In this document: in pieces, positions 35,212 to 44,343 of the stretch
How positions within the stretch are numbered: position 1 is the stretch's first letter
How the letters are laid out: each line of letters opens with the position of its first letter
DNA from: Thauera sp. JM12B12
GTDB taxonomy: Bacteria; Pseudomonadota; Gammaproteobacteria; Burkholderiales; Rhodocyclaceae
Assembly: GCF_039614725.1 (NCBI RefSeq)
Contig: NZ_CP154859.1
Location: 1,488,001 to 1,552,000, forward strand
Direction of reading: 5' to 3'
Length of the DNA: 64,000 bases
Notes under the pieces: generated by a model
Database searches by the model: none
Told to the model about the DNA's origin: nothing
What the model saw: only the letters and a program-made list of their open reading frames with translations
Program-made: the position numbers and the translations under genes

Positions 35212-35520
35212 ATGCGCGCAATCATCTGGTTCATCCGCCTGCTGCTGTTCTTCCTGCTGTTCGGGTTCGCAATCAAGAATGATCAGCTGGTCACGCTGAA
35301 CTTCTTCTTCGGCAGTCAGTGGCAGCTCCCGCTGGTATTCGTCATCCTGTTGACCTTCGCTGCCGGGGCCCTGCTCGGCGTGACCGCCACCTTTGCCTCG
35401 CTGGTGCGCCAGCGTCGCGAGATTTCCCGCCTGCGCCGGCAGCTCGATCTGGCCGAGCGCAACAGGGCCTCGGGCGAAACGGCGCTTACCGCCGGCGAAG
35501 CGCAGTTGCCGATGCCCTGA
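35212..35520 (+). CDS. lapA: LapA family (DUF1049) inner-membrane protein
   Basis: This roughly 102-residue protein has two transmembrane helices (IIWFIRLLLFFLLFGFAIKN and LVFVILLTFAAGALLGV) and a basic coiled tail (VRQRREISRLRRQL). LapA works with LapB at the inner membrane to control lipopolysaccharide synthesis through FtsH degradation of LpxC. ATG 35212 is chosen for a compact N-terminus; ATG 35203 is possible. It lies directly before lapB, as in E. coli. Confidence 0.88.
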   Translation: MRAIIWFIRLLLFFLLFGFAIKNDQLVTLNFFFGSQWQLPLVFVILLTFAAGALLGVTATFASLVRQRREISRLRRQLDLAERNRASGETALTAGEAQLPMP

Positions 35521-35526
35521 TCGCCA

Positions 35527-36702
35527 ATGGAAATCGAATTCTGGTGGCTGCTGGCCCTGCCGCTGTTCTTCGCGCTCGGCTGGCTCGCTGCGCGCATCGA
35601 CATTCGCCAGGTGGTACAGGAGTCGCGCGCGTTGCCCCGCTCCTACCTCAGCGGCCTCAACTTCCTTCTCAATGAGCAACCTGACAAGGCGATCGATGCT
35701 TTTGTCGAGGCTGTGCGCATCGACCCGCAGACGGTCGAGCTGCATTTCGCGCTTGGCAGCCTGTTTCGTCGCCGTGGTGAAACCGACCGCGCGATCCGGA
35801 TTCACCAGCTGCTTGTCGATCGCGAGGACCTCAGCGAGGACCAGCGCCTGCAGGCCCTCAGTGAGCTCGGTCAGGACTTTCTGAAAGCGGGCCTGCTCGA
35901 CCGAGCCGAGGCTGCATTCCAGCGCCTGCGTGGCACGCGGGCGAACGACGTCGCGCTGCGCTATCTGCTTGAGATCTATCAGCAGGAGAAGGATTGGGCC
36001 AAGGCGATCGAGGTCGCGAAGGCCCTGCCCGAGCACGAGGGGGTGATGTGGCGTACCGAGATGGCCAATTTTCACTGTGAGCTCGCGGCAAGCGCGATGG
36101 CCAATTCTCGCTACGACGAGGCGCAGACGCACCTCGAGCGCGCCTTCGAGGTCAATCGGCGCAGTGTGCGTGCGAGCAGTCTCCTCGGTGATCTGCTCGC
36201 CGCGCAGGGGCGTGACGAAGATGCGCTCGAAGCGTGGAAGCGGATCGAGAACCAGGACCCGGTGTATCTCGCTCTCGTCGCGGAGCGCGTGATGGACGCC
36301 TATGGCAGACTCGGGCGTGTCGAGCAGGGGCACCAGCTGCTGCGTGCCTGGCTTGCGTCGCACGCGTCGCTCGACCTGCTCGACGAGCTTTTCCATTGGG
36401 AGCTCGAGCGCGAGGGGCCAAAGGCGGCCTATGAGCTCGTTCGCGAGGAGCTGCGACGCAATCCGACCCTGCTCGGTCTCGACAAGTTGCTCGAAGCCGC
36501 CGTGCTGGCTGCGCCCGCCGAGCAGCGCAGCGACATTGAGCTGGTGAAGCAGCTCATCCACGGCCATACCCGCCGCGTCGCACGCTATCGGTGCGAAGCC
36601 TGCGGTTTCAAGGCGCGCCAGTTTCATTGGCGATGCCCTGCCTGTGGGGGGTGGGAAACCTATCCGCCGCGCCGCACCGAAGAGTTCGATCTCACGCCCT
36701 GA
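35527..36702 (+). CDS. lapB: lipopolysaccharide assembly protein LapB
   Basis: LapB recruits LpxC to the FtsH protease and so limits lipid A synthesis. The 391-residue protein has an N-terminal membrane anchor (WWLLALPLFFALGWLAARID), about nine TPR-type helical repeats, and a C-terminal rubredoxin-like metal knuckle with two CxxC pairs (YRCEACGF and RCPACGGW). The length matches the E. coli protein (389). It is 6 nt after lapA. Confidence 0.95.
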   Translation: MEIEFWWLLALPLFFALGWLAARIDIRQVVQESRALPRSYLSGLNFLLNEQPDKAIDAFVEAVRIDPQTVELHFALGSLFRRRGETDRAIRIHQLLVDREDLSEDQRLQALSELGQDFLKAGLLDRAEAAFQRLRGTRANDVALRYLLEIYQQEKDWAKAIEVAKALPEHEGVMWRTEMANFHCELAASAMANSRYDEAQTHLERAFEVNRRSVRASSLLGDLLAAQGRDEDALEAWKRIENQDPVYLALVAERVMDAYGRLGRVEQGHQLLRAWLASHASLDLLDELFHWELEREGPKAAYELVREELRRNPTLLGLDKLLEAAVLAAPAEQRSDIELVKQLIHGHTRRVARYRCEACGFKARQFHWRCPACGGWETYPPRRTEEFDLTP

Positions 36703-36766
36703 GCAGGGGCGGACTGTCCATCTCCGGGCTCGATAGCCCTCAACCTCGACTCGAGCAACGAAATTC

Positions 36767-37657
36767 ATGGAATTCAGGACGCTGGAAGATTACGTCGGTC
36801 ACACGCCGCTCGTCCGGCTCAAGCGCATCGCCGCCGGTCGCAACAACGTGATCCTGGCGAAGCTGGAAGGTAACAACCCTGCGGGTTCGGTGAAGGACCG
36901 CCCGGCGCTGTCCATGGTCATGCGTGCCGAGGCACGCGGCCAGATCAAGCCGGGCGACACCCTGATCGAGGCCACCAGCGGCAACACCGGGATCGCGCTC
37001 GCCATGGCGGCCGCCATGCGCGGCTACCGGATGATCCTGGTCATGCCGGAGAACCAGAGCATCGAGCGCCGCCAGACCATGCGTGCATTCGGTGCCGAAC
37101 TGGTGCTGGTCCCGAGCTCCGGTGGCATGGAGATGGCACGCGACGTCGCCGAGAGAATGCGCGACGAGGGGCGTGGAATCATCCTCGATCAGTTCGCCAA
37201 TCCGGATAACCCGCTCGCCCACTACGAGGGCACCGGCCCCGAGCTGTGGGAGCAGACCGGCGGCCGCATCACCCACTTCGTCAGCTCGATGGGGACGACC
37301 GGCACCATCATGGGGACCTCGCGTTTTCTCAAGGAGCGCAACCCCGCCGTCTGCATCGTCGGCTGCGAGCCGGAGGAGGGGTCGCAGATCCCGGGCATCC
37401 GCAAATGGCCCGAGGCCTACCTGCCGAAGATCTTCGAGCGCCCGCGCGTCGATCGCGTCGAGCGCGTCAGTCAGGCCGATGCCGAGGACATGACGCGGCG
37501 CCTGGCCCGCGAGGAGGGGATCTTCGCCGGCATTTCCTCGGGCGGCTCGATGCACGTCGCGCTGCGCATCGCGGCCGAGCTCGAGAACGCGGTGATCGTC
37601 TCCATCGTCTGCGATCGCGGCGACCGCTACCTGTCGACGGGTGTGTTCCCGGCCTGA
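36767..37657 (+). CDS. cysM: cysteine synthase B
   Basis: CysM makes cysteine from O-acetylserine and sulfide or thiosulfate. The 296-residue PLP protein has the PLP lysine in NPAGSVKDRPAL, the substrate loop EATSGNTGIALA, and the phosphate loop SSMGTTGTIMG. The CysM-type sequence EEGSQIPGIRKWPEAYLPKIF favours CysM over CysK. It is the length of typical CysM. Confidence 0.94.
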   Translation: MEFRTLEDYVGHTPLVRLKRIAAGRNNVILAKLEGNNPAGSVKDRPALSMVMRAEARGQIKPGDTLIEATSGNTGIALAMAAAMRGYRMILVMPENQSIERRQTMRAFGAELVLVPSSGGMEMARDVAERMRDEGRGIILDQFANPDNPLAHYEGTGPELWEQTGGRITHFVSSMGTTGTIMGTSRFLKERNPAVCIVGCEPEEGSQIPGIRKWPEAYLPKIFERPRVDRVERVSQADAEDMTRRLAREEGIFAGISSGGSMHVALRIAAELENAVIVSIVCDRGDRYLSTGVFPA

Positions 37658-37694
37658 GCCCGTCCGCGGGCGAGTCCGCCGCGTACCGGCATGC

Positions 37695-39707
37695 ATGCAC
37701 GGTGCGTTGCGTGTGTTGCTGGTGTTGCTGCTTTCGCTTGCGCCCACGCAGGCGATCGACCGGCTGACGCTGCGCGTTGCCGACGTGGAGGGGCCTGAGC
37801 TCGTCGCCCACGGCATCTCTTTCGTGTTCGATGCCCGGGAGGCGCGCGCCGTGCTCTCGATCGAGCGCCTGAGCGTGGGTGGGCGGGGCTTTCGCGCTCT
37901 CGAGCTACGCTGTGGCAAGGCCGCACTCTCGCTCTCCGGGCTCATCTGCCGCGAGGCGCGCGGGCGTGCCGGCGGCGGGCCGTTACCCATGCTTGTCGAT
38001 GTGGAGGCCGATCTGGATGCGCAGCGGATCGCGCTTGTGCTGCGGCCCGATGGCGGCGGGCGCGTCGACCTGCGCTATGCCCTCGAAGACGGCGCGCGCG
38101 CGCGCCTGATCGATGTGCCGTTCACGGTGCTGCAGGAATGGGTGCGCGCCTGGGCGCCTGAGCTGAGCCGCCGCGTCGCGTCCTTCAAGCCGGCGGGTCG
38201 GTTGAGTGGCGAGCTCGGCTGGTCGGGCGATGATCGGCTCGCGGTGGGTGTCCGTGTCGATGAGGCGGTGTTCGGCACCGCCGATGGTCTGCGGGCGGGC
38301 GAGGATCTGGCGCTGGAGGTCGGAGTCGATGCGCGTCGGGTGGGGCGCGCCTGGCAATGGCGGGCGACGCTCGACTGGCAGCAGGGGGCGGCCTATTGGC
38401 ATCCGCTTTTCCTCGAGGCGGGTCCGCGCTTGCGTGCGGAGGGGCGACTGGATCGCGGGCAGATGCGCGTCGAGCAGCTCGGGCTCGAGATGGACGGCGT
38501 CGGACGGGTGAGTGCCTCACTGAATGGGGATCTTGCTGCACTCGACGCAATCAGTGCGGTGGTCGACATCGAGGGAGCCGATCTCGCGGTGCTCGGCCCG
38601 CGCATCCTTGCCCCGCTGCTCGCGCCCGCTCGAATGGAGCAGCTGCGCTTCTCGGGACGCGCCGACGGTCGCCTGCGCGTCGAGGCCGGCGGTCTCAAGT
38701 CTGCCGAGGTCGGTCTCCAGGCTGCCGGCATCGAGCTCGCGGCGGCGGGCGGCGGCACCGGGGTGGCGCTCGGACCGATTTCGGGGCGCATCGACTGGGC
38801 TCGCGGAAGCCGCGGCGCTGCCAGGCTCGAGGTCGGGGGCGGACGCTGGGAGAAGCTCGCCCTCGGCGCATTCTCGGTCGACGCGGCGCTGGTCGATGGC
38901 GGCATTCGCGTCCCGCGGCTGCGCGTTCCCGTGCTCGACGGTGCGCTGGTGGTGGACGCGCTCGAGCTGTCGCAGGCAGAGGGAGGCTGGCAGGGCCGCG
39001 GCAGCGTGGTGATCGAGCCGGTGTCGATGCCGCAACTGTCCGCAGCGCTCGATCTGCCGATCATGGCAGGCGTGCTGTCGGCGTCGCTGCCCGGCCTGCG
39101 GCTGACTCCGGGCGAGCTGGCCTTCGAGGGTGCGCTCGTGGTCTCGGTCTTCGATGGCTACCTGCGGGCGACCGGGCTGCGTCTGCGCGAGCCCTTCGGC
39201 GTGGCCTCGCACCTGAGTGCGGATCTCGAGGCGCGCCATGTGGATCTTGCCCAGCTGACCGAGACCTTCAGCTTCGGCAGCATGAGCGGGTTCATCGACG
39301 CCGATGTGCACGGGCTCGAGCTGGTGCGGTGGCGGCCGGTCGCCTTCGATGCACGGATCGTGAGCAGTCCAGGCGACTACAGGCGCCGGATCAGCCAGCG
39401 CGCGGTGGAGAACATCAGTGCGCTCGGCGGCGCAGGCGCCATGGCGGCGATCCAGCGCAGTCTCCTCGGCCTGTTCGAGAGCTTCGGCTACCGTGAGATC
39501 GGGCTGCGCTGCAGGCTTGCCGGCGGCGTGTGCCTGATGGGTGGAATCGAGGGCGGGGAGAGGCCCGCCGGGGGCTTCGTGATCGTCCGCGGTGGCGGCG
39601 TCCCGGCGCTGGATGTCATCGGCTACAATCGTCGCGTGGATTGGAATGAGCTTACGGACCGCCTGCAACGGGTGGTTGCCGAGAATGTTGCGCCGGAAGT
39701 GCGCTGA
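37695..39707 (+). CDS. ydbH: YdbH-like AsmA-family intermembrane transport protein
   Basis: This 670-residue protein has an N-terminal signal/anchor (LRVLLVLLLSLAPTQA) and a long beta-rich body with repeated LxVEAGGLK/LELSQAEGGW-type strands, typical of AsmA-like bridges. The C-terminal part (SMSGFIDADVHGLELVRWRPVAFDARI, ISQRAVENISALGG and FESFGYREIGLRCRLAGGVC) matches the YdbH family. In E. coli, YdbH, TamB and YhdP share phospholipid transport to the outer membrane. The next two genes are a short lipoprotein and YdbL, the same operon layout as E. coli ydbH-ynbE-ydbL. ATG 37695 is chosen; GTG 37641 would overlap cysM. Confidence 0.82.
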   Translation: MHGALRVLLVLLLSLAPTQAIDRLTLRVADVEGPELVAHGISFVFDAREARAVLSIERLSVGGRGFRALELRCGKAALSLSGLICREARGRAGGGPLPMLVDVEADLDAQRIALVLRPDGGGRVDLRYALEDGARARLIDVPFTVLQEWVRAWAPELSRRVASFKPAGRLSGELGWSGDDRLAVGVRVDEAVFGTADGLRAGEDLALEVGVDARRVGRAWQWRATLDWQQGAAYWHPLFLEAGPRLRAEGRLDRGQMRVEQLGLEMDGVGRVSASLNGDLAALDAISAVVDIEGADLAVLGPRILAPLLAPARMEQLRFSGRADGRLRVEAGGLKSAEVGLQAAGIELAAAGGGTGVALGPISGRIDWARGSRGAARLEVGGGRWEKLALGAFSVDAALVDGGIRVPRLRVPVLDGALVVDALELSQAEGGWQGRGSVVIEPVSMPQLSAALDLPIMAGVLSASLPGLRLTPGELAFEGALVVSVFDGYLRATGLRLREPFGVASHLSADLEARHVDLAQLTETFSFGSMSGFIDADVHGLELVRWRPVAFDARIVSSPGDYRRRISQRAVENISALGGAGAMAAIQRSLLGLFESFGYREIGLRCRLAGGVCLMGGIEGGERPAGGFVIVRGGGVPALDVIGYNRRVDWNELTDRLQRVVAENVAPEVR

Positions 39708-39732
39708 CTTCAGGCCTCTGTAGGAGAACGGC

Positions 39733-39924
39733 ATGGCCGTCGCGTCGAGGTGGTTCCTGGCTGCAGCCCTTGCCCTGTCGGCGTCGGCCTGCGTCACCAT
39801 CAACATCTATTTTCCTGCTGCAGCGGCGGAGAAAGCTGCAGACCGCATCATCGACGAGGTCTGGCAGTTGCGCGAGGGCGCCGGCGCGCCGCCTGCGACC
39901 GACACGCAAGGAGAGGCAAAATGA
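39733..39924 (+). CDS. short YnbE-position lipoprotein
   Basis: This 63-residue protein has a signal peptide ending ALSASAC, with Cys20 as the likely lipidated residue and Ala at -3, a loose lipobox. Right after the Cys comes a short beta-strand-like segment VTINIYFP, then an amphipathic helix (AEKAADRIIDEVWQL). In E. coli, YnbE is an outer-membrane lipoprotein whose strand augments YdbH. The position, size and early strand suggest the same role, though overall identity to YnbE looks low. AGGAG lies 6 nt before ATG 39733. It overlaps ydbL as ATGA. Confidence 0.75.
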   Translation: MAVASRWFLAAALALSASACVTINIYFPAAAAEKAADRIIDEVWQLREGAGAPPATDTQGEAK

Positions 39925-40349
39925 ACCGGTTTTACCTGTTCCTGCGCCGTGTTGGCGCGCTCGTGGTGGGCTTCGCCCTGGCGGTGTCGGTTCATGCGCA
40001 AGGCAACCTCGAGATCGATACGCCGGCCATCTCTGCCCTCAAGCAGTCGATGCAGAAGCGGCACGGGCAACTTGCGCCGCTCTACGCGGCGGGTGCAGTC
40101 GGCCTCGCCAGTGACGGCAGCGTGGCGCTGCGCGATGCGGGAAGCGTCCCGCTTGCCCAGCGCGCGCAGGTCAACAGCATGATTGCGGCCGAGAACGCCG
40201 ATCGCGCGGCGCTCTATCGCGAGATCGCGCGCGCGAACGACCATCCGGAGTGGGAGGCGGACGTGCGCCGCACCTTCGCCCAGCGCTGGATCGATCGTGC
40301 GCAGCCCGGCTGGTGGGTGCAGCGGGGCGGGAACTGGGTGAGGAAGTAA
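39921..40349 (+). CDS. ydbL: YdbL family (DUF1318) periplasmic protein
   Basis: This 142-residue protein has a signal peptide (VGALVVGFALAVSVHAQG) and the DUF1318 pattern: IDTPAISALKQSMQKRHGQL, GAVGLASDGSVALRD, then VNSMIAAENADRAALYREIA and a C-terminal WWVQRGGNWVRK. YdbL is thought to help YdbH and YnbE assemble in the periplasm. ATG 39921 overlaps the lipoprotein stop, and its own TAA overlaps the next gene (TAATG). Confidence 0.85.
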   Translation: MNRFYLFLRRVGALVVGFALAVSVHAQGNLEIDTPAISALKQSMQKRHGQLAPLYAAGAVGLASDGSVALRDAGSVPLAQRAQVNSMIAAENADRAALYREIARANDHPEWEADVRRTFAQRWIDRAQPGWWVQRGGNWVRK

Positions 40350-41137
40350 TGCCCGTCCTGGTGTTCGATATCGAGACGATCCCCGATGTGCGCGGGATCC
40401 GCGCGCTCGGTGACCTGCCGGACGAACTGTCCGAGTTCGAGGTTGCGGAGTGGGCCTTCCAGCAGCGGCGGGCGAGTCACGGCAACGACTTTTTGCCTCA
40501 TCACCTGCAGCGGGTGGTGACGATTTCCTGCGTGCTGCGCGACGCCCAGCATTTCAGGGTGTTCTCGCTGTCTGAGCCGGATGCGGGAGAGGGCGAGATC
40601 ATCCAGCGCTTCTTCGATGGCGTGGAGCGGTACACGCCGCAGATCGTGTCCTGGAACGGCGGCGGGTTCGATCTCCCGGTGCTGCATTATCGCGGCATGC
40701 TGCACGGGGTCTCGGCTCCGCGCTATTGGGATCAGGGCGAGGGCGACTACCATGACTCGCGCGACTTCAAGTGGAACAACTACATCAGTCGCTATCACAA
40801 TCGTCATCTTGACCTGATGGATCTGCTCGCGCTCTATCAGCCGCGTGCCAACGCGCCGCTCGACGACCTGGCAAAGCTGATGGGCTATCCGGGAAAGCTC
40901 GGCATGGACGGGTCTGCGGTCTGGCAGGCCTGGCAGGAGGGCAGGATCGCTGAGATCCGGGACTACTGCGAGACGGACGTGGTCAATACCTACCTTGTCT
41001 ATCTGCGCTTCGAGCGCATGCGCGGACATCTGGACGCGAGTGCCTGGGCCGCAGAGGTGGAGGTGGTGCGGGACGCGTTGCGTCGCATCGATGCGCCTCA
41101 CTGGCAGCAGTTCCTCGCAGCATGGCCCGGGGATTGA
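40349..41137 (+). CDS. PolB-type 3'-5' exonuclease (DnaQ-like)
   Basis: This 262-residue protein has the DEDD exonuclease layout without a polymerase: VFDIETIPD near the N-terminus (Asp7, Glu9), SWNGGGFDLPVL in the middle, and YCETDVVNTYLVYLRF near residue 205. This matches the family described as predicted 3'-5' exonuclease related to PolB. The substrate is not known. ATG 40349 overlaps the ydbL stop, indicating coupling; whether it shares function with the ydbH operon is unclear. Confidence 0.85.
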   Translation: MPVLVFDIETIPDVRGIRALGDLPDELSEFEVAEWAFQQRRASHGNDFLPHHLQRVVTISCVLRDAQHFRVFSLSEPDAGEGEIIQRFFDGVERYTPQIVSWNGGGFDLPVLHYRGMLHGVSAPRYWDQGEGDYHDSRDFKWNNYISRYHNRHLDLMDLLALYQPRANAPLDDLAKLMGYPGKLGMDGSAVWQAWQEGRIAEIRDYCETDVVNTYLVYLRFERMRGHLDASAWAAEVEVVRDALRRIDAPHWQQFLAAWPGD

Positions 41138-41171
41138 GGTCGGAAGGTCCCGATCCGCATAGGAGAACGAC

Positions 41172-41414
41172 ATGAGCATCATCTATACCATTCTGGTCGG
41201 CCTCATCGTGGGTCTCGTCGCCCGCCTGCTGCATCCCGGCAAGGAGGGGTTGGGACTCATCATGACCGCGCTGCTCGGCATCGCCGGCTCGCTGGTCGCC
41301 ACCTATGGCGGCGCGTTCCTGGGCATCTATGAGGCGGGAGAGGGGGCCGGTTTCATCGGCGCGGTCGTCGGTGCCTTCCTGATCCTCTTCTTCGTTTCAC
41401 GCCTGAAGAAGTGA
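41172..41414 (+). CDS. GlsB/YeaQ/YmgE family small membrane protein
   Basis: This 80-residue protein is almost wholly hydrophobic, with three helices and the family pattern VGLIVGLVARLLHPGKEG...GIAGSLVATYGG...GAVVGAFLILFFVSRLKK. The family (transglycosylase-associated) responds to stress in several bacteria; its mechanism is unknown. AGGAG lies 6 nt before ATG 41172. Confidence 0.9.
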   Translation: MSIIYTILVGLIVGLVARLLHPGKEGLGLIMTALLGIAGSLVATYGGAFLGIYEAGEGAGFIGAVVGAFLILFFVSRLKK

Positions 41415-41439
41415 TTTTTCCGCAGTGCCGAAAAAAACT

Positions 41440-41467
41440 TTGACAAGATTCTTTCGGTGTCTATAAT
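41440..41467 (+). promoter_or_regulatory. consensus sigma-70 promoter of tRNA-Val
   Basis: TTGACA (41440-41445), a 16-nt spacer and TATAAT (41462-41467) match the consensus exactly in both hexamers, 13 nt before the tRNA. Confidence 0.93.
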
Positions 41468-41480
41468 GCGGGTCTTCAGC

Positions 41481-41557
41481 AGGCGCGTAGCTCAGTTGGT
41501 TAGAGCACCACCTTGACATGGTGGGGGTCGTTGGTTCGAATCCAATCGCGCCTACCA
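41481..41557 (+). tRNA. tRNA-Val (GAC)
   Basis: This is a full cloverleaf. Acceptor AGGCGCG pairs with CGCGCCT. The D arm is GCTC/GAGC, the anticodon stem CCACC/GGTGG has loop TTGACAT (anticodon GAC), and the T arm is GTTGG-TTCGAAT-CCAAT. CCA is encoded at 41555-41557. Confidence 0.97.
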
Positions 41558-41638
41558 AGATTCTGGAGTCGATCATCATGTTCCGAACTACTACTCAGGC
41601 CGGAAACTGAACGGATCTGCTCCGCTTGTCTGCTAGAG

Positions 41639-41668
41639 AAAAAAGCGCGCCAGATCGCGCTTTTTTTT
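41639..41668 (+). terminator. intrinsic terminator after tRNA-Val
   Basis: AAAAAAGCGCG (41639-41649) pairs with CGCGCTTTTTT (41656-41666) around CCAGAT, with eight Ts. It isolates the tRNA from thrS. Confidence 0.88.
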
Positions 41669-41738
41669 CGTCCACGCTTTCTGTTTCGTGCTCCGGCGGC
41701 CTTCGCCAGTCGGGGCTCACCAGTCCGAGGCCAAAGTC

Positions 41739-43655
41739 ATGCCCAACATCACGCTTCCCGACGGTTCCGTGCGCAGCTTCGATCATCCGGTGACCGTGGC
41801 CGAGGTCGCGGCCTCGATCGGAGCCGGTCTCGCCAAGGCGGCCCTTGCCGGTCGAGTTGGCGGGCGTATGGTCGATCTTTCTCATCGGCTCGATGCCGAT
41901 GTCGATCTCGCCATCGTCACCGACAAGACCGAAGAGGGGCTCGAGATCATTCGCCACTCGACGGCCCACCTTCTGGCGCACGCGGTGAAGGAGCTCTTTC
42001 CTGACGCCCAGGTGACGATCGGTCCGGTGATCGAGAACGGCTTCTATTATGACTTCTCGTACAAGCGGCCATTCACCCCCGAGGATCTCCAGGCGATCGA
42101 GCAGCGCATGGCCGAGATCGCAAAGCGCGAGATCCCGGTGCATCGCGAGGTTTGGGCGCGTGACGAGGCGGTGGCGTTCTTCAAGGGGATCGGCGAGCAC
42201 TACAAGGCCGAGATCATCGCCTCCATTCCTTCGAGTGAGGATGTCTCGCTCTACCGCCAGGGCGACTTCATCGACCTGTGCCGTGGCCCGCACGTGCCAT
42301 CGACCGGAAAGCTCAAGGTTTTCAAGTTGATGAAACTGGCCGGCGCCTATTGGCGCGGTGACTCGAAGAACGAGATGCTGCAGCGCGTCTACGGTACGGC
42401 ATGGACCAGGAAGGACGAACTCGACGCCTACCTGCACATGATCGAGGAGGCCGAGAAGCGCGACCACCGCAAGCTCGGTCGCCAGCTCGACCTCTTCCAT
42501 ATCCAGGATGAGGCGCCGGGCATGGTGTTCTGGCATGCCAAGGGCTGGACGCTGTGGCAGCAGGTCGAGCAGTACCTGCGTCGCACCATCGGCGAGCACG
42601 GGTACCAGGAGGTGAAGACGCCGCAGATCGTCGATCGCTCGCTGTGGGAGAAGTCCGGTCACTGGGGCATGTACTCCGACCTGATGTTCACCACGCAGTC
42701 CGAGAAGCGCGATTACGCGGTCAAGCCCATGAACTGTCCGTGCCACATCCAGATCTTCAACCAGGGTCTGAAGAGCTATCGGGATCTGCCGCTGCGCATG
42801 GCCGAGTTCGGCTCCTGCCATCGCAACGAACCTTCGGGGTCGCTGCACGGGATCATGCGCGTGCGCAATTTCGTGCAGGACGACGCGCACATCTTCTGCG
42901 CGGAGAGCCAGGTGCAGGCAGAATCCGCCGAGTTCATCCGCCTGCTGCAGCAGGTGTACCAGGATTTTGGATTCACCGATGTGCAGGTGAAGCTGTCGAC
43001 GCGTCCCGAGAAGCGCGTCGGCACCGACGAGCAATGGGATGCCGCCGAAGCGGCGCTCGCCGCGGCGCTCGACGCGCAGGGCCTGCAGTACGAGCTGCAG
43101 CCGGGCGAGGGCGCTTTCTATGGGCCGAAGATCGAATTCTCGCTGAAGGATTGCCTGGGGCGCGTGTGGCAGTGCGGCACGCTCCAGCTCGACTTCAACT
43201 TGCCCGTGCGTCTTGGCGCCGAGTATGTGGACGAGGACAACACCAAGAAGGTCCCGGTGATGCTGCATCGCGCAATCCTCGGCTCGCTCGAGCGCTTCAT
43301 CGGCATCCTGATCGAGCATCATGCCGGTGCGATGCCGCTTTGGCTGGCGCCGCTGCAGGCAGTCGTGATGAATATCTCGGAAGGTCAGACGGAATATGCG
43401 GCCGAGGCCGCAGCGGCGCTCCGGAAGGCCGGTTTCCGGGTCGAAGCCGATTTGCGCAATGAGAAGATTAACTATAAAATTCGCGAACATAGCGTACAGA
43501 AGCTGCCCTACCAGATCGTCATCGGCGAGAAGGAGAAGGCCGCAGGCCTCGTGGCCGTACGTGCCCGAGGTGGCCAGGATCTTGGCCAAATGTCCCTCGA
43601 TTCGCTGATCGAACGCTGGCGTCGCGAAGTTGAAGCGAAAGCCGGGTCGGTCTGA
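41739..43655 (+). CDS. thrS: threonyl-tRNA synthetase
   Basis: ThrS charges tRNA-Thr and edits mischarged Ser-tRNA. The 638-residue class II enzyme has an N-terminal TGS domain ([17 protein letters not shown]), the editing domain with [16 protein letters not shown], and the catalytic core with zinc ligands around [10 protein letters not shown], motif 2 ([21 protein letters not shown]) and motif 3 ([15 protein letters not shown]). It heads the operon thrS-infC-rpmI-rplT-pheS-pheT-ihfA, the same order as E. coli. Confidence 0.98.
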   Translation: MPNITLPDGSVRSFDHPVTVAEVAASIGAGLAKAALAGRVGGRMVDLSHRLDADVDLAIVTDKTEEGLEIIRHSTAHLLAHAVKELFPDAQVTIGPVIENGFYYDFSYKRPFTPEDLQAIEQRMAEIAKREIPVHREVWARDEAVAFFKGIGEHYKAEIIASIPSSEDVSLYRQGDFIDLCRGPHVPSTGKLKVFKLMKLAGAYWRGDSKNEMLQRVYGTAWTRKDELDAYLHMIEEAEKRDHRKLGRQLDLFHIQDEAPGMVFWHAKGWTLWQQVEQYLRRTIGEHGYQEVKTPQIVDRSLWEKSGHWGMYSDLMFTTQSEKRDYAVKPMNCPCHIQIFNQGLKSYRDLPLRMAEFGSCHRNEPSGSLHGIMRVRNFVQDDAHIFCAESQVQAESAEFIRLLQQVYQDFGFTDVQVKLSTRPEKRVGTDEQWDAAEAALAAALDAQGLQYELQPGEGAFYGPKIEFSLKDCLGRVWQCGTLQLDFNLPVRLGAEYVDEDNTKKVPVMLHRAILGSLERFIGILIEHHAGAMPLWLAPLQAVVMNISEGQTEYAAEAAAALRKAGFRVEADLRNEKINYKIREHSVQKLPYQIVIGEKEKAAGLVAVRARGGQDLGQMSLDSLIERWRREVEAKAGSV

Positions 43656-43681
43656 TTTTGGTTTTCGTGGAGAGTTGAACC

Positions 43682-44203
43682 ATCGCTCAAGATAAGAAGC
43701 AGCGCGTAAATAGGGAGATCAACGCGCCCGAACTCCGGCTGGTCGGCGAGGAAGGCGAACAGCTCGGAATCGTGTCCCTGAACGCAGCCCTCAACATGGC
43801 CGAAGAGGCTGGGCTGGATCTGGTCGAGATCGCACCGATGGCGGCGCCGCCCGTGTGCAAGTTGATGGATTTCGGCAAGTTCAAGTATCAGGAACAGAAG
43901 AAGGCCCACGAAGCCCGACTCAAGCAGAAGCAGGTGCAGGTGAAGGAGGTCAAGCTCCGCCCGGGTACCGATGAGAACGACTACCAGATCAAGCTGCGCA
44001 ACCTGAAGCGCTTCCTGGAAGAAGGCGACAAGTGCAAGGTGACCTTGCGCTTCCGTGGTCGCGAGATGGCGCATCAGGAATTCGGCCTTCGCCAACTCGA
44101 GCGTGTCAAGGCCGACCTGGAAGAGCTGGGTCAGGTCGAGCAGATGCCGAAGATGGAAGGGCGCCAGATGATCATGATCATCGCGCCGAAGAAGAAGCAC
44201 TAA
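43682..44203 (+). CDS. infC: translation initiation factor IF-3, AUC start codon
   Basis: IF3 binds the 30S subunit and rejects non-standard start codons. The only start that gives a full-length 173-residue IF3 is ATC 43682, placed 7 nt after GGAGAG (43669-43674). The first residues then read (M)[19 protein letters not shown], the IF3 N-terminus. Starting at the internal GTG 43772 would remove 30 conserved residues. The C-terminal signature [16 protein letters not shown] and the end IIAPKKKH are intact. E. coli infC uses AUU for autoregulation; AUC here implies the same control. Confidence 0.93.
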   Translation: MAQDKKQRVNREINAPELRLVGEEGEQLGIVSLNAALNMAEEAGLDLVEIAPMAAPPVCKLMDFGKFKYQEQKKAHEARLKQKQVQVKEVKLRPGTDENDYQIKLRNLKRFLEEGDKCKVTLRFRGREMAHQEFGLRQLERVKADLEELGQVEQMPKMEGRQMIMIIAPKKKH

Positions 44204-44214
44204 GCTTCGAAGAA

Positions 44215-44245
44215 TTTGCCCACAAGGGCAAAGCCGCCAGGCGGC
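44215..44245 (+). promoter_or_regulatory. tandem hairpins in the infC-rpmI leader
   Basis: TTTGCCC/GGGCAAA (44215-44221 with 44226-44232) is followed at once by GCCGC/GCGGC (44233-44237 with 44241-44245). The gap is 140 nt. In E. coli, L20 binds structured RNA in this same gap to repress rpmI-rplT; a similar role here is inferred from position. Confidence 0.45.
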
Positions 44246-44343
44246 GTGGGCTGACTGGCGGAAAACAAGTGGTGCCGGGTAATGAAACGCGTCGGGGCTT
44301 ATCGACGCTACCTGGTGTCATCCAAAAACATGGAGTCTCAGCA

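Noticed and set aside
43772..44203. infC starting at GTG 43772
   Set aside because: This would delete the conserved IF3 N-terminal domain start, which is encoded in the same frame back to ATC 43682 with a well-placed ribosome site.
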